A stretch of DNA of 64,000 bases from positions 1-64,000 of the forward strand of contig JAFWXR010000027.1 in the NCBI GenBank assembly GCA_017517965.1, written 5' to 3'. Both the position numbers and the translations under genes were made by a program. Below the pieces are notes generated by a model. The model saw nothing but the letters and a program-made list of their open reading frames with translations. It had not been told where the DNA came from and did not search any database. Positions 15,509 through 23,379 of this stretch are shown here, one piece after another (the first letter of the stretch is position 1; every line of letters starts with the position of its first letter). The stretch is from Clostridia bacterium (lineage in GTDB: Bacteria; Bacillota; Clostridia; Oscillospirales; Feifaniaceae).

Positions 15509-15658
15509 AAAAGTATAGGTTTTTGAAGTTGGATTTTAATCTCCAAAATTTGCCTAAGTATAGCACACTTCTTACATTTAGTCAATTATTTTAATGAGAA
15601 TCCGGTGAATCAGACAATAAAAACAGGATTTTTTGTTTTTACAAAAACCTATACTTTT
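15509..15658. repeat. Probable invertible promoter segment (inverton)
   Basis: AAAAGTATAGGTTTTTG at 15509-15525 recurs as its exact reverse complement at 15642-15658. The 116 bp between contain a near-consensus promoter reading leftward. The segment lies between a serine recombinase gene and two rightward genes that otherwise lack a clear promoter. Inversion would place the -10 at about 15605-15610 and transcription start near 15617, about 70 bases before ATG 15687. As sequenced, the promoter points the wrong way, so the downstream genes should be OFF. Confidence 0.75.
15557..15585 (-). promoter_or_regulatory. Promoter inside the invertible segment, currently leftward
   Basis: Reading leftward, TTGACT (15585-15580), a 17 bp spacer and TATACT (15562-15557), each one base from consensus. 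In this orientation it would transcribe through the left repeat, antisense to the 3' end of the recombinase gene. Confidence 0.75.
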
Positions 15659-15686
15659 AAGAAAAACACAAAGGAGATTATGTGAA

Positions 15687-16067
15687 ATGGGATTGTTAGA
15701 TAAGGTAAGCGACTCTTTATTAAAAAAGGTGACAAAAAAAGAAACTGTTCGTGTAAATTACGAGCAATTAGCCGAAATCGTGCAAGAGCAATTTGTCAAT
15801 GGCGCAGATGACGAGTTTTTAAACAAAGTTTTGAAAACGGCAAAAGGTGGTGGCGTTTTTACGCAAAGAACTCTTAAATCAAACCCGGAGAGATATACAT
15901 TTTTTGTGGGTGGCGGGAATCGCTGGTTTTTTGGAAGAGAAAAGCAATCGTATATTTTTGACAATGTGGAAAATAAATTTTATAGACTAGATAAGGATAG
16001 ACATTGGAAAAAGTTTTATAAAGCAGTAGGGGCATTTATTACAGCAGAAAAAAACAACAGAAAATAA
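15687..16067 (+). CDS. Hypothetical protein, first gene behind the invertible promoter
   Basis: The 126-residue protein begins MGLLDKVSDSLLKKVTKKE, an amphipathic helix-like start, followed by a mostly soluble basic domain (GGGVFTQRTLKSNPERYTFF, WFFGREKQSYIFD). No family is recognised. ATG 15687 follows AAGGAG by about ten bases. The gene lies 28 bp beyond the right arm of the inverted repeat and 17 bp before the next gene, so the two probably form one phase-variable operon. Confidence 0.65.
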   Translation: MGLLDKVSDSLLKKVTKKETVRVNYEQLAEIVQEQFVNGADDEFLNKVLKTAKGGGVFTQRTLKSNPERYTFFVGGGNRWFFGREKQSYIFDNVENKFYRLDKDRHWKKFYKAVGAFITAEKNNRK

Positions 16068-16084
16068 ACTGGAGGAAGATATTT

Positions 16085-16534
16085 ATGAACAACATTATTG
16101 AAGATACTCAGACAAATAAAAAACCAAAAAGCAAATTCAGCTTTATTAAGAGTGTTTTGTATGTGGTTATAGGCGTTATTGTTATCGCTGCTTTTATAGA
16201 AAACTTAAATCCAGATAATCATAAAGTAGGAATTGATAGTATGAGGGAGGCCTATGAGATTGCCACAGAAGTTGTAGCAGATCAGTTTTCATCAGAAACA
16301 GAAATGGACTTCCCAAAGTTTAATAAAGATTTTATAGTAGGACATTTTGAAGAACTTAAATATGAGGGTGAAGACTATCATGTTTACACAGTTAGTTCCT
16401 ATGTTGATTTCAAAAATCTTTTTGGCACAGATTCTCGAAATGAATATGTAGTAAAAATCGGCTTGCCTGCCAACAAAGAGAACGATAATTATTATTATGA
16501 ATTTGTTTCAGACAGTTTAGGATTTTTTGCGTAA
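16085..16534 (+). CDS. Membrane-anchored protein, second gene behind the invertible promoter
   Basis: The 149-residue protein has a short cytoplasmic start, one membrane segment (SVLYVVIGVIVIAAFI, about residues 22-37) and an outside domain of about 110 residues that has no family I recognise and no Cys. GGAGG precedes ATG 16085. Being surface-exposed and behind a switch fits the common pattern in which phase variation controls cell-surface proteins. Confidence 0.65.
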   Translation: MNNIIEDTQTNKKPKSKFSFIKSVLYVVIGVIVIAAFIENLNPDNHKVGIDSMREAYEIATEVVADQFSSETEMDFPKFNKDFIVGHFEELKYEGEDYHVYTVSSYVDFKNLFGTDSRNEYVVKIGLPANKENDNYYYEFVSDSLGFFA

Positions 16535-16608
16535 GCGTAAAAATTTGACACCTTAAAGCTGCATTAAAAGATAGGACAATTAAGAACATATAAAAAATCA
16601 TATTCCAA

Positions 16609-16734
16609 ATTTAAAAGTCCGTAAAGGTCTAAGAGCAAATCTGTGATAACAGACTATTCTCGACAACCTTTACGGACTTTTTTCGTCTTGCCCCGTTATC
16701 ACAGATTTGTGATGACCTTGCAGGACTTTTAAAT
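16609..16734. repeat. Nested inverted repeats with a terminator stem
   Basis: AAAAGTCCGTAAAGGT (16613-16628) pairs perfectly with ACCTTTACGGACTTTT (16666-16681) and is followed by T's: a probable terminator for the two-gene operon. The loop holds AAATCTGTGATAAC (16637-16650), whose exact complement lies outside at 16695-16708. A third, imperfect copy of the first arm (18 of 21 bases) is inverted at 16714-16734. The two pairings cannot form together. The structure lies just upstream of a serine recombinase gene. Confidence 0.6.
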
Positions 16735-16783
16735 TACACTGTCCCATTAGGGTACACCCATATGGCACAAACGAAAAGTATGC

Positions 16784-16839
16784 CATTAGAGTTTAAGTAC
16801 GCCTTTTGGGATATTTCACCATTTATGTAGACTCTAATG
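16784..16839. promoter_or_regulatory. Inverted repeat before the second small recombinase (possible res site or operator)
   Basis: CATTAGAGT (16784-16792) is mirrored by ACTCTAATG (16831-16839), and a related direct copy, CATTAGGGT, lies at 16745-16753. The last arm ends 15 bases before the recombinase ATG. Repeated short inverted motifs in front of a resolvase gene are typical of its own binding sites. The rest of 16535-16854 holds no supported gene. Confidence 0.45.
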
Positions 16840-16854
16840 AGAGAGGAGCTAAAA

Positions 16855-17397
16855 ATGAAAATCGGATATATTCGTATCAGCACTGCCGAGCAAAATATTG
16901 CTCGGCAAGAGGTGCTCATGAAAGCACTTGAAGTTGATAATGTGTTTATCGACCGAATGAGCGGCAAAAACACAAATCGCCCCGAATTGCAAAAAATGAT
17001 GAATTTTGTGCGCGAGGGAGACACGGTAATCGTGGAATCCATAAGCCGTTTTGCAAGAAATACAAAAGACCTACTTGACCTTGTAGAAAAGCTTACAGAA
17101 AAGAACGTGGAATTTGTATCTAAGAAAGAAGCCATTGATACGACTACGCCGACAGGCAAATTTATGCTTACCATATTCGGCGCAGTTGCAGAGCTTGAAA
17201 GAGAATACATTTTGCAAAGACAACGTGAAGGAATAGCCATAGCAAAAGAAAATGGCGTTTACAAAGGACGTAAGCCCATAGAACGACCAGAGTTTAATTC
17301 TATTGTATCATTATGGAGAAAAGGCGAAATCACCGCTGTCGAAGCAATGAGACGCCTTGATATGAAGCCAAGTACTTTTTATAGGAAAGTGAAATAG
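16855..17397 (+). CDS. Small serine recombinase (resolvase family)
   Basis: The 180-residue protein reads MKIGYIRISTAEQNIARQ, with the catalytic Ser in RIST, then SISRFARNTKDLL and FGAVAELEREYILQRQREGI, all standard for small resolvases/invertases, and a C-terminal HTH (AVEAMRRLDMKPSTFYRKVK). GAGAGGAG sets ATG 16855; a frame opens further upstream without a ribosome site. It is a different lineage from the recombinase at 14912. Its own target may be the repeats just upstream, or multimer resolution of the excised island. Confidence 0.87.
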   Translation: MKIGYIRISTAEQNIARQEVLMKALEVDNVFIDRMSGKNTNRPELQKMMNFVREGDTVIVESISRFARNTKDLLDLVEKLTEKNVEFVSKKEAIDTTTPTGKFMLTIFGAVAELEREYILQRQREGIAIAKENGVYKGRKPIERPEFNSIVSLWRKGEITAVEAMRRLDMKPSTFYRKVK

Positions 17398-17425
17398 GTG
17401 GAGAGGAATTTTCTCCACCTGTTCT
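17396..17425. terminator. Hairpin between convergent genes
   Basis: AGGTGGAGA (17396-17404) pairs with TCTCCACCT (17412-17420). It overlaps the recombinase stop and lies between it and the leftward helicase gene. The T-run is weak. Confidence 0.5.
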
Positions 17426-17475
17426 CATAAAAATCATATTATTTTAACTATACGGTGAAAAAGATTGTAAGATGC

Positions 17476-19494
17476 CTAATCTTTGAACTGTAAAGAATCC
17501 AGTTTTTGTATTTGCCACCTTGTTTGTCGAATGCCATTTTTCATCTTTTGTTTGCTTAATATTTGATAGGGAAGTTCCAAACTTACCAACGCTTTGTTAA
17601 GACTATTCATTCCTATTTTTTTAATTTTTTTGTGATTGAATTTAGTCCAAAGTGTTTTTATGTACGGTGAAATGTTATGGGTTTTAATCATAATTCTAAC
17701 GCAATTTGATGCAAAATCAATTTGCTCAGACTTGTCAATGAACGTCTTATTTTCCGCGTATTTTTCCAAAATTGAACAAAGTTTATTACGACACAGCTCA
17801 TATACTGACCAATTTTCTTCATTGTATTGATGCCCTATCCAACTGAGTTGTTCGAAAAGAAAACGGTTTTTATCTTTCTTTTCGCTATCAGTGGCGCGAT
17901 TTAGTGAGTACAATGAATACGCTAAATTAAGCAATGCCGCTTGGCTGTGGTCATACTGAATAATTTGTTTTTGATAAGAGGTGTCCCCTTGTGAACGCTT
18001 TCTGTTTATTTCTGTATTTATATGCGGATATAGCAACTGTTGATTTCCTGTATTTGGCTTGTAAATTAACCTCCTTACTTCATTATCGGAAAGAATTAAT
18101 TTATCTGCAAGACCATCGCTTTCATTACTCCAATGGGATGTGCGGCGCAATACTGTTTCTGCTAAAAGACTGTATGTTACTACGTACTCCAATGCTATTT
18201 CATACATATGTCTCCGATAGTTCGTTTTTCTCCCCTCATAGCACTTGATATGTACATTTATTTTTTGATTATCTACCCTTATTCTTCCCAACATTTGCAA
18301 AAATGTAGTTTTATCAATAGCGGATATGACTATGTTCTTTACGGATTTATCGCAGATACTAACTCCGCAATCAAGTACCGATGTGGTAATTAGCACATCA
18401 AAGTCAAAGCTTTGCTTTTCTATAAGCTGGTTGTGCGCAATCAAAGAGTTGAATTTTTTGTAAGGTTTTGTAGATGATGATATAAAAGCGACTTTCTTTC
18501 CCGCAGTGGTCAATTTATTAAAGATGGATTTTCCTTCCTTCTCGCTATCTACGAAAATAACCCACTTGCCTTTATCGTACGCATAAGTAATTATATCCAA
18601 AATATCATCGTACTCCTCAAAGTAGTACGAATTCACATATGAATAGTCTACTTTCTTGTAAGAGCTATCGTAGATTATAAGTTCTGATGTGTCGGTTATA
18701 GCCTCTTCAACAATATCAAAATAGACTTTGTAGGCTAAGTTTTCTATGATTTTTTTCTCTTTTTTCCCATCTGCTTTCTTATTGTCATCGCATTCTTCAT
18801 GGTCTTCTGGCGGCAAAACGGAAAATTTACCTAATTCATTGAATCCCAGAGTTACACTCTTCGATGGCATATCTATTTCTTTGCGTCGTCTTCTATATTC
18901 TCGCATTGCCTTGTAAAACTCATGCGCGGAATTCTTGTTAAATCTTGCCCTGTGTAAAAAACAGAAAAGCGGTTCGGGTGTTGCTGTGAGAAAAACTGTT
19001 ATTGCGTGGTTGTATGATTTATTATACCAATAATTTGTAGAGCTATTAAACAAAGCATCTTGTACAAAGTAATGTGCCTCGTCAAAGACGTAGTACATAA
19101 TATCTTCTGTGGAAAAATGCTTATAACTTTTTCTGTTGTTGTTATCATTCTCTATTTCTTCCTTGAACCCAGGAAACTCTTGCCGAATTTCACAACTTTG
19201 GTAAGTACGGATAATCATTTTAGAAATACATTTCTCAGCAAATTCGCAATCATTCAAATAAACATCCCGTATATGTTTTTTTATTATCTCTTCTGTTTGG
19301 TCAAGCAGTGTTTTTCTGTTGCATATATAGACTACGCATTTATCGTGTTCAACTGCGTAAGGCAATAGAGTTCTTATAATAAACGAGGTTTTGCCGCTTC
19401 CGGTTTGTGTAGAAATCAGAATATTATCTTTAGGCTTCCAGTTAATATAGTCATCACCGATTAGGTCTGACACATATACTCTACTTCGACTCAT
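17476..19494 (-). CDS. DEAD/DEAH-box helicase-like protein of the island
   Basis: The 672-residue protein has superfamily 2 motifs: Walker A STQTGSGKTSF at about residues 27-37, the DEAH box (YYVFDEAHYF) near 138, TATPEP (motif III) near 172, and a C-terminal helicase half with DVLITTSVLDCGVSI and FLQMLGRIR (motif VI) at about 375-430. The last 200 residues are not assigned. ATG 19494 has AAAGGA at a proper distance; upstream starts to 19569 lack one. It may help replication or strand separation during transfer of the island. Confidence 0.75.
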   Translation of the reverse strand: MSRSRVYVSDLIGDDYINWKPKDNILISTQTGSGKTSFIIRTLLPYAVEHDKCVVYICNRKTLLDQTEEIIKKHIRDVYLNDCEFAEKCISKMIIRTYQSCEIRQEFPGFKEEIENDNNNRKSYKHFSTEDIMYYVFDEAHYFVQDALFNSSTNYWYNKSYNHAITVFLTATPEPLFCFLHRARFNKNSAHEFYKAMREYRRRRKEIDMPSKSVTLGFNELGKFSVLPPEDHEECDDNKKADGKKEKKIIENLAYKVYFDIVEEAITDTSELIIYDSSYKKVDYSYVNSYYFEEYDDILDIITYAYDKGKWVIFVDSEKEGKSIFNKLTTAGKKVAFISSSTKPYKKFNSLIAHNQLIEKQSFDFDVLITTSVLDCGVSICDKSVKNIVISAIDKTTFLQMLGRIRVDNQKINVHIKCYEGRKTNYRRHMYEIALEYVVTYSLLAETVLRRTSHWSNESDGLADKLILSDNEVRRLIYKPNTGNQQLLYPHINTEINRKRSQGDTSYQKQIIQYDHSQAALLNLAYSLYSLNRATDSEKKDKNRFLFEQLSWIGHQYNEENWSVYELCRNKLCSILEKYAENKTFIDKSEQIDFASNCVRIMIKTHNISPYIKTLWTKFNHKKIKKIGMNSLNKALVSLELPYQILSKQKMKNGIRQTRWQIQKLDSLQFKD

Positions 19495-19689
19495 TTGCTT
19501 TTCCTTTAAATATTTACTATTTTCTCTCATTTTTCTATAAATTATATAATGAATTTTAGCATAAATCAACTTATAAAAATTAATTTATATCACACTACAA
19601 ACTTCTTATTAATTCTCTATGTAAAACCAAAAAGCATAATTGTATATTATCTTTAAGAGATTAGGAGAAATAAAAAAGAGGTGAATAAA

Positions 19690-20859
19690 ATGTCTAAAAC
19701 AAGAGTGAACGGAGAAGGAAATATTCGACTACGCACAGACGGCAGATGGGAAGTTAGAATAACCATAGGTTATGATTTTGCAACAGGAAAACCGAAACGC
19801 ATTTCGAGATATGCCAACACACAAGAGGAGGCGGTTAAGATTTTGCATGAGCTTTCTTTTATAAGAGATACAATGCCTAAAAATTTTCAAGCAGTTACCT
19901 TAGGTGAATGGCTTGAGTTGTGTTTAGATGTATATATGAAAAACACGCTTAAACAGTCTACATATTCAAGCTACGAATCCTATATTCGAGTGCATTTTAA
20001 ACCTGCACTTGGAAATATACTACTGAAAGATTTAACCCCGCGACTTTTGCAGCAGTATTATAATTACAAAGCAGAGCAAGAGGGGCTTGCTCCAAAAACG
20101 ATTGTGAACCTTAATTTATTTCTGCATAAAGCACTTTCATATGCGGTAAATGAAGGATATATTATGAGTAATCCGGCAGCGTCTATAAATCTTCCTCGTG
20201 GGGACAAGCCACAGATTGAGATATTGACGCGTGATGAGCAAATACGCTTGATGAAAGGGAGCTATCTGCACAGATACGGAGTCTTTATCAGACTTGTACT
20301 TTTCACCGGAATACGACTCGGAGAGCTTCTTGGTCTATGGTGGGAGGATGTGGATTTTTCCTCGCACACGCTATATATTCGCCGTACCTTGAATCGTTTG
20401 TCCAAAATTGAACGTACAAGTGAAAATGATAGTTCTACAGAAATTGTAATCCAAAGTCCTAAATCTCAAAACTCAATAAGAAGAATCCCGCTTCTTCCCG
20501 AAGTTGTAGCTGACTTGCAAAGCTGGAATGCTATACAAAACGCAGACAGACTTGCAGCAGCAGAAAACTACGAGCAGAGCGGGTTTATTGTTACAAATCC
20601 AATGGGTAAATATATTGAGCCGCGCACATTTAAGGACTATTATAATCAAATCTTACAACTTTCGGGACTGCAACACTTCACTTTCCACGCCCTCCGACAC
20701 ACATTCGCATCAAGAGCAATGGAACAAGGCATGGATGCAAAGACACTCTCAATGATTTTAGGGCATTCTTCCGTTTCCTTTACATTGGATACTTATACAC
20801 ACGTACTCGACACACATAAACGCGAGGGTATGGCTTTAATGGAAGAACTGTATACATAA
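19690..20859 (+). CDS. Tyrosine integrase of the tRNA-fMet island
   Basis: The 389-residue protein has an N-terminal arm-binding region (GEGNIRLRTDGRWEVRI), a core-binding domain (about 60-165), and the catalytic domain with TGIRLGELLGL (Arg), HALRHTFASRA (His-x-x-Arg) and LGHSSVSFTLDTYTH (Tyr nucleophile). ATG 19690 follows GAGGTG by six bases; a GTG at 19681 overlaps the ribosome site. It ends 109 bp from the right attachment repeat, as expected for the enzyme that inserted the island. The 195 bp before it are AT-rich and hold no gene. Confidence 0.93.
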   Translation: MSKTRVNGEGNIRLRTDGRWEVRITIGYDFATGKPKRISRYANTQEEAVKILHELSFIRDTMPKNFQAVTLGEWLELCLDVYMKNTLKQSTYSSYESYIRVHFKPALGNILLKDLTPRLLQQYYNYKAEQEGLAPKTIVNLNLFLHKALSYAVNEGYIMSNPAASINLPRGDKPQIEILTRDEQIRLMKGSYLHRYGVFIRLVLFTGIRLGELLGLWWEDVDFSSHTLYIRRTLNRLSKIERTSENDSSTEIVIQSPKSQNSIRRIPLLPEVVADLQSWNAIQNADRLAAAENYEQSGFIVTNPMGKYIEPRTFKDYYNQILQLSGLQHFTFHALRHTFASRAMEQGMDAKTLSMILGHSSVSFTLDTYTHVLDTHKREGMALMEELYT

Positions 20860-20869
20860 GTCATTAGGT

Positions 20870-20887
20870 GGGGTCAAATCGGGGTCA
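20870..20887 (+). repeat. Possible integrase arm-binding repeat, right
   Basis: GGGGTCAAATCGGGGTCA lies just after the integrase stop and matches 16 of 18 bases of 9752-9769. An inverted 12-base match (GACCCCAATTTG, 21245-21256) is found outside the island. Confidence 0.5.
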
Positions 20888-20931
20888 AATCCCCAACATT
20901 TAGAAAAGTGATATTGAAAAAAGATATGAAG

Positions 20932-20964
20932 AAAACCCTGTAACCATTGCAGTTACAGGGTTTT
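20932..20964. terminator. Terminator between integrase and tRNA-fMet
   Basis: AAAACCCTGTAAC (20932-20944) pairs with GTTACAGGGTTTT (20952-20964). It serves the rightward integrase and the leftward tRNA. Since it lies inside the island, the element has brought a replacement terminator for the tRNA gene. Confidence 0.8.
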
Positions 20965-20968
20965 CATA

Positions 20969-21043
<75 letters not shown>

Positions 21044-21262
21044 ATATCTGATTGCCTATATAGGATAACACAATTTTTCTGCCGTGTCAACAATAACTTG
21101 TCGACATAATTCGTGATATGTAACTCCGTCGCTTTTGCGACGAAGCGTTTTGTCAAATCAGAACCATCTGCTGCAACCGCATCTGCCGTTCCATCTTGTG
21201 CTGTCTGACGAACGGTTACATCTGTTGCAGGAATTTCTGCAAAGACCCCAATTTGAACACAT
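21044..21262 (-). pseudogene. Doubtful small gene upstream of tRNA-fMet, two competing readings
   Basis: GGAGGTGAT lies seven bases before an ATG at 21262. In that frame a Cys-rich 34-residue peptide (MCSNWGLCRNSCNRCNR...) ends at 21158. The next frame is open for 80 or more codons and looks more like real coding sequence (VQIGVFAEIPATDVTVRQ...), but it has no start codon. A single-base shift just after the ATG would join them, so this may be a broken gene whose open frame runs into the tRNA. The rest of 21044-21399 shows no feature except the LTA synthase ribosome site. Confidence 0.35.
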
Positions 21263-21399
21263 AACGATCACCTCCGAATAATTATCGGCGCCGTACTTTA
21301 TACTATGAATAAAAAATACGTATTGTTACTGTAAAATTTGAGTTTTTCCGCTTGATTTAATGCGCCTTTCGTTTTAATATATCTTATGAGGTGGGTAAC

Positions 21400-23346
21400 T
21401 TGATTTCTAAAATAAAATCTTTAATAAATAAAATAAAATCAAATCCTTATCTGTCAATCACTATACTGTCATTTATGCTGTGTCTTTTGATAGAAAGTCT
21501 TTCAAGACACAATCCTTTTGGCGGTTTTATTTTTATGTTCAAGCATCCGCTTGCTTTTTTGTATGACACCGCGCTTATATGTACGACGCTATTTGTTGCG
21601 ATGTTTTTCAAAAAACGCAGTGCCGTGCTTACTCTCGTTTCACTTTTGTGGCTGACGATGGGTATTTCAAACTTTGTCATTTTATTTTTCCGCTCAACGC
21701 CGTTTTCATTTGTCGACATAACGTTACTCGGATATGCTCTTCAGATGGCGGATATATATCTGACAAAGCTTGAACTCATAATGATAATTTTAATGGTTGT
21801 CGGCGCCATTGCCGCCATTTGCATAGCCTTTGTCAGAACAAAAAAGGTTGAACGCCCGAAAAAAATATGGTATCACGCTATTGCGTTTGCTCTTGCAATT
21901 GCCCTTTTGGTAAGTTTGGGCACGGTTATCGGAAAGAAAAACGACAACAGTATTGTGAATGCCTATGACCGTTTCGGCTTTGCCTACTGTTTTTCAAGAA
22001 GCATTTTTGACGTCGGTATAGACAGCCCTTCCGACTACGAAAACACGGTTGAAGATATTCTCGCCCTGCTTCCCGATGCGACCAACACGGCAGAAGTGCC
22101 AAACGTGCTTTTCATTCAGCTTGAAAGCTTTTTTGACGTTGATTACATTAAAAATCTGAGTTTTTCAGAAAATCCGATACCCAATTTCACCGCATTGAAG
22201 AATTCTAATCCCCACGGCTTTTTAAGTATGCCTTCAATCGGGGCAGGTACGGCAAATTCCGAATTTGAAGTGCTCACGGGAATGAATCTTGACTTCTTCG
22301 GTTTTAATGAATACCCTTACAAGACTATTCTTCAGGGCAGTACGTGCGAGAGTATGGCATATTCCCTGAAAGAAAGCGGTGCACAGTCGGCGGTTGCCAT
22401 TCACAACAACACGGCAACCTTCTACGACAGAAACAAGGTCTTTGCAAATCTCGGTTTTGACTGTTTTATATCCGAAGAATTTATGAACGGCATTGAGTTT
22501 AACGAGCTCGGCTGGGCATACGACAGTATCCTCACTCCGCAGATTATACGTTCACTCGATGCGACGGAGGGTAGCGATTTCGTCTATACTATTACGGTAC
22601 AGAGTCACGGCAAGTACCCTGACGAGCAGATGGATGACGAACAGGCAGTTATATCGGTGTTTGACGAAACGAATCCCGAAAACTCGCTTATGTCATTTGA
22701 ATACTACGTAAATCAGCTTCGTGAGGTGGACAACTTTATCGGCGACCTTATGAGCGAGATTGAAAAGCGAAAAGAGGACACCGTAGTCGTCTTCTTTGGT
22801 GACCACCTGCCCAATCTCGACCTTACGGAGACAGATCTTGAAAACGAAAACCTGTATCAGACCGAGTACGTCATATGGAACAACTGCGGTCTTGATTTTG
22901 AAGGTGGCGACATCGAAGCTTATCAGTTATCTTCAAAGGTTCTCGGCGTTCTCGGTGCCGACAGTGCGGTAATGACACGTTATCACCTCTACACCGACGG
23001 CAACCTCGAGGATATGAAGACTCTCGAATACGATATGCTTTACGGCGACCACATAATAACTGCAGGCGTTCTTCCCTACGAAAAGACTGACCTTGCTCTC
23101 GGTATGGCGGACCAGATTGTCACGGGAATCAATGAAAGAGGCGACTTCACGATTATCGAAGGCTCCAATTTCAACGACTACAGTAAAGTTATGATAAATG
23201 ACAAGGTGCAGAACACGCTCTTCTACAGCGACACCGCACTTATCATACTCTCAAGTGATTTTGAAACAGGCGACACGATATGCGTTGCACAGGTTGCAGG
23301 CGACGGAACAGTGCTCTGGAAAACGGACAATCTTTCTTACGAATAA
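21400..23346 (+). CDS. LTA synthase family phosphoglycerol transferase
   Basis: The 648-residue membrane enzyme has about five N-terminal transmembrane segments (to about residue 190), then a sulfatase/alkaline-phosphatase-fold domain outside the cell. The metal site and nucleophile are visible: QLESFFDV (metal Glu), SIGAGTANSEFEVLTG (Thr nucleophile), AIHNNTATFYDRN and FFGDHLPN (metal Asp-His). Family members transfer glycerol phosphate from phosphatidylglycerol to build lipoteichoic acid or related polymers. GAGGTG lies six bases before TTG 21400, so I chose that start over GTG 21391, which overlaps the ribosome site. Confidence 0.87.
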   Translation: MISKIKSLINKIKSNPYLSITILSFMLCLLIESLSRHNPFGGFIFMFKHPLAFLYDTALICTTLFVAMFFKKRSAVLTLVSLLWLTMGISNFVILFFRSTPFSFVDITLLGYALQMADIYLTKLELIMIILMVVGAIAAICIAFVRTKKVERPKKIWYHAIAFALAIALLVSLGTVIGKKNDNSIVNAYDRFGFAYCFSRSIFDVGIDSPSDYENTVEDILALLPDATNTAEVPNVLFIQLESFFDVDYIKNLSFSENPIPNFTALKNSNPHGFLSMPSIGAGTANSEFEVLTGMNLDFFGFNEYPYKTILQGSTCESMAYSLKESGAQSAVAIHNNTATFYDRNKVFANLGFDCFISEEFMNGIEFNELGWAYDSILTPQIIRSLDATEGSDFVYTITVQSHGKYPDEQMDDEQAVISVFDETNPENSLMSFEYYVNQLREVDNFIGDLMSEIEKRKEDTVVVFFGDHLPNLDLTETDLENENLYQTEYVIWNNCGLDFEGGDIEAYQLSSKVLGVLGADSAVMTRYHLYTDGNLEDMKTLEYDMLYGDHIITAGVLPYEKTDLALGMADQIVTGINERGDFTIIEGSNFNDYSKVMINDKVQNTLFYSDTALIILSSDFETGDTICVAQVAGDGTVLWKTDNLSYE

Positions 23347-23379
23347 AAAAAGAGAGGTATTTTATACCTCTCTTTTTTA
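23346..23379. terminator. Bidirectional terminator
   Basis: AGAGAGGTAT (23351-23360) pairs with ATACCTCTCT (23364-23373), with A-run before and T-run after. It lies between the LTA synthase and the convergent ricT gene. Confidence 0.88.

Noticed and set aside
16609-16734. A second invertible promoter
   Set aside because: The outer repeats are imperfect and I found no promoter-like pair inside them, so terminator or recombinase-site roles are more likely.
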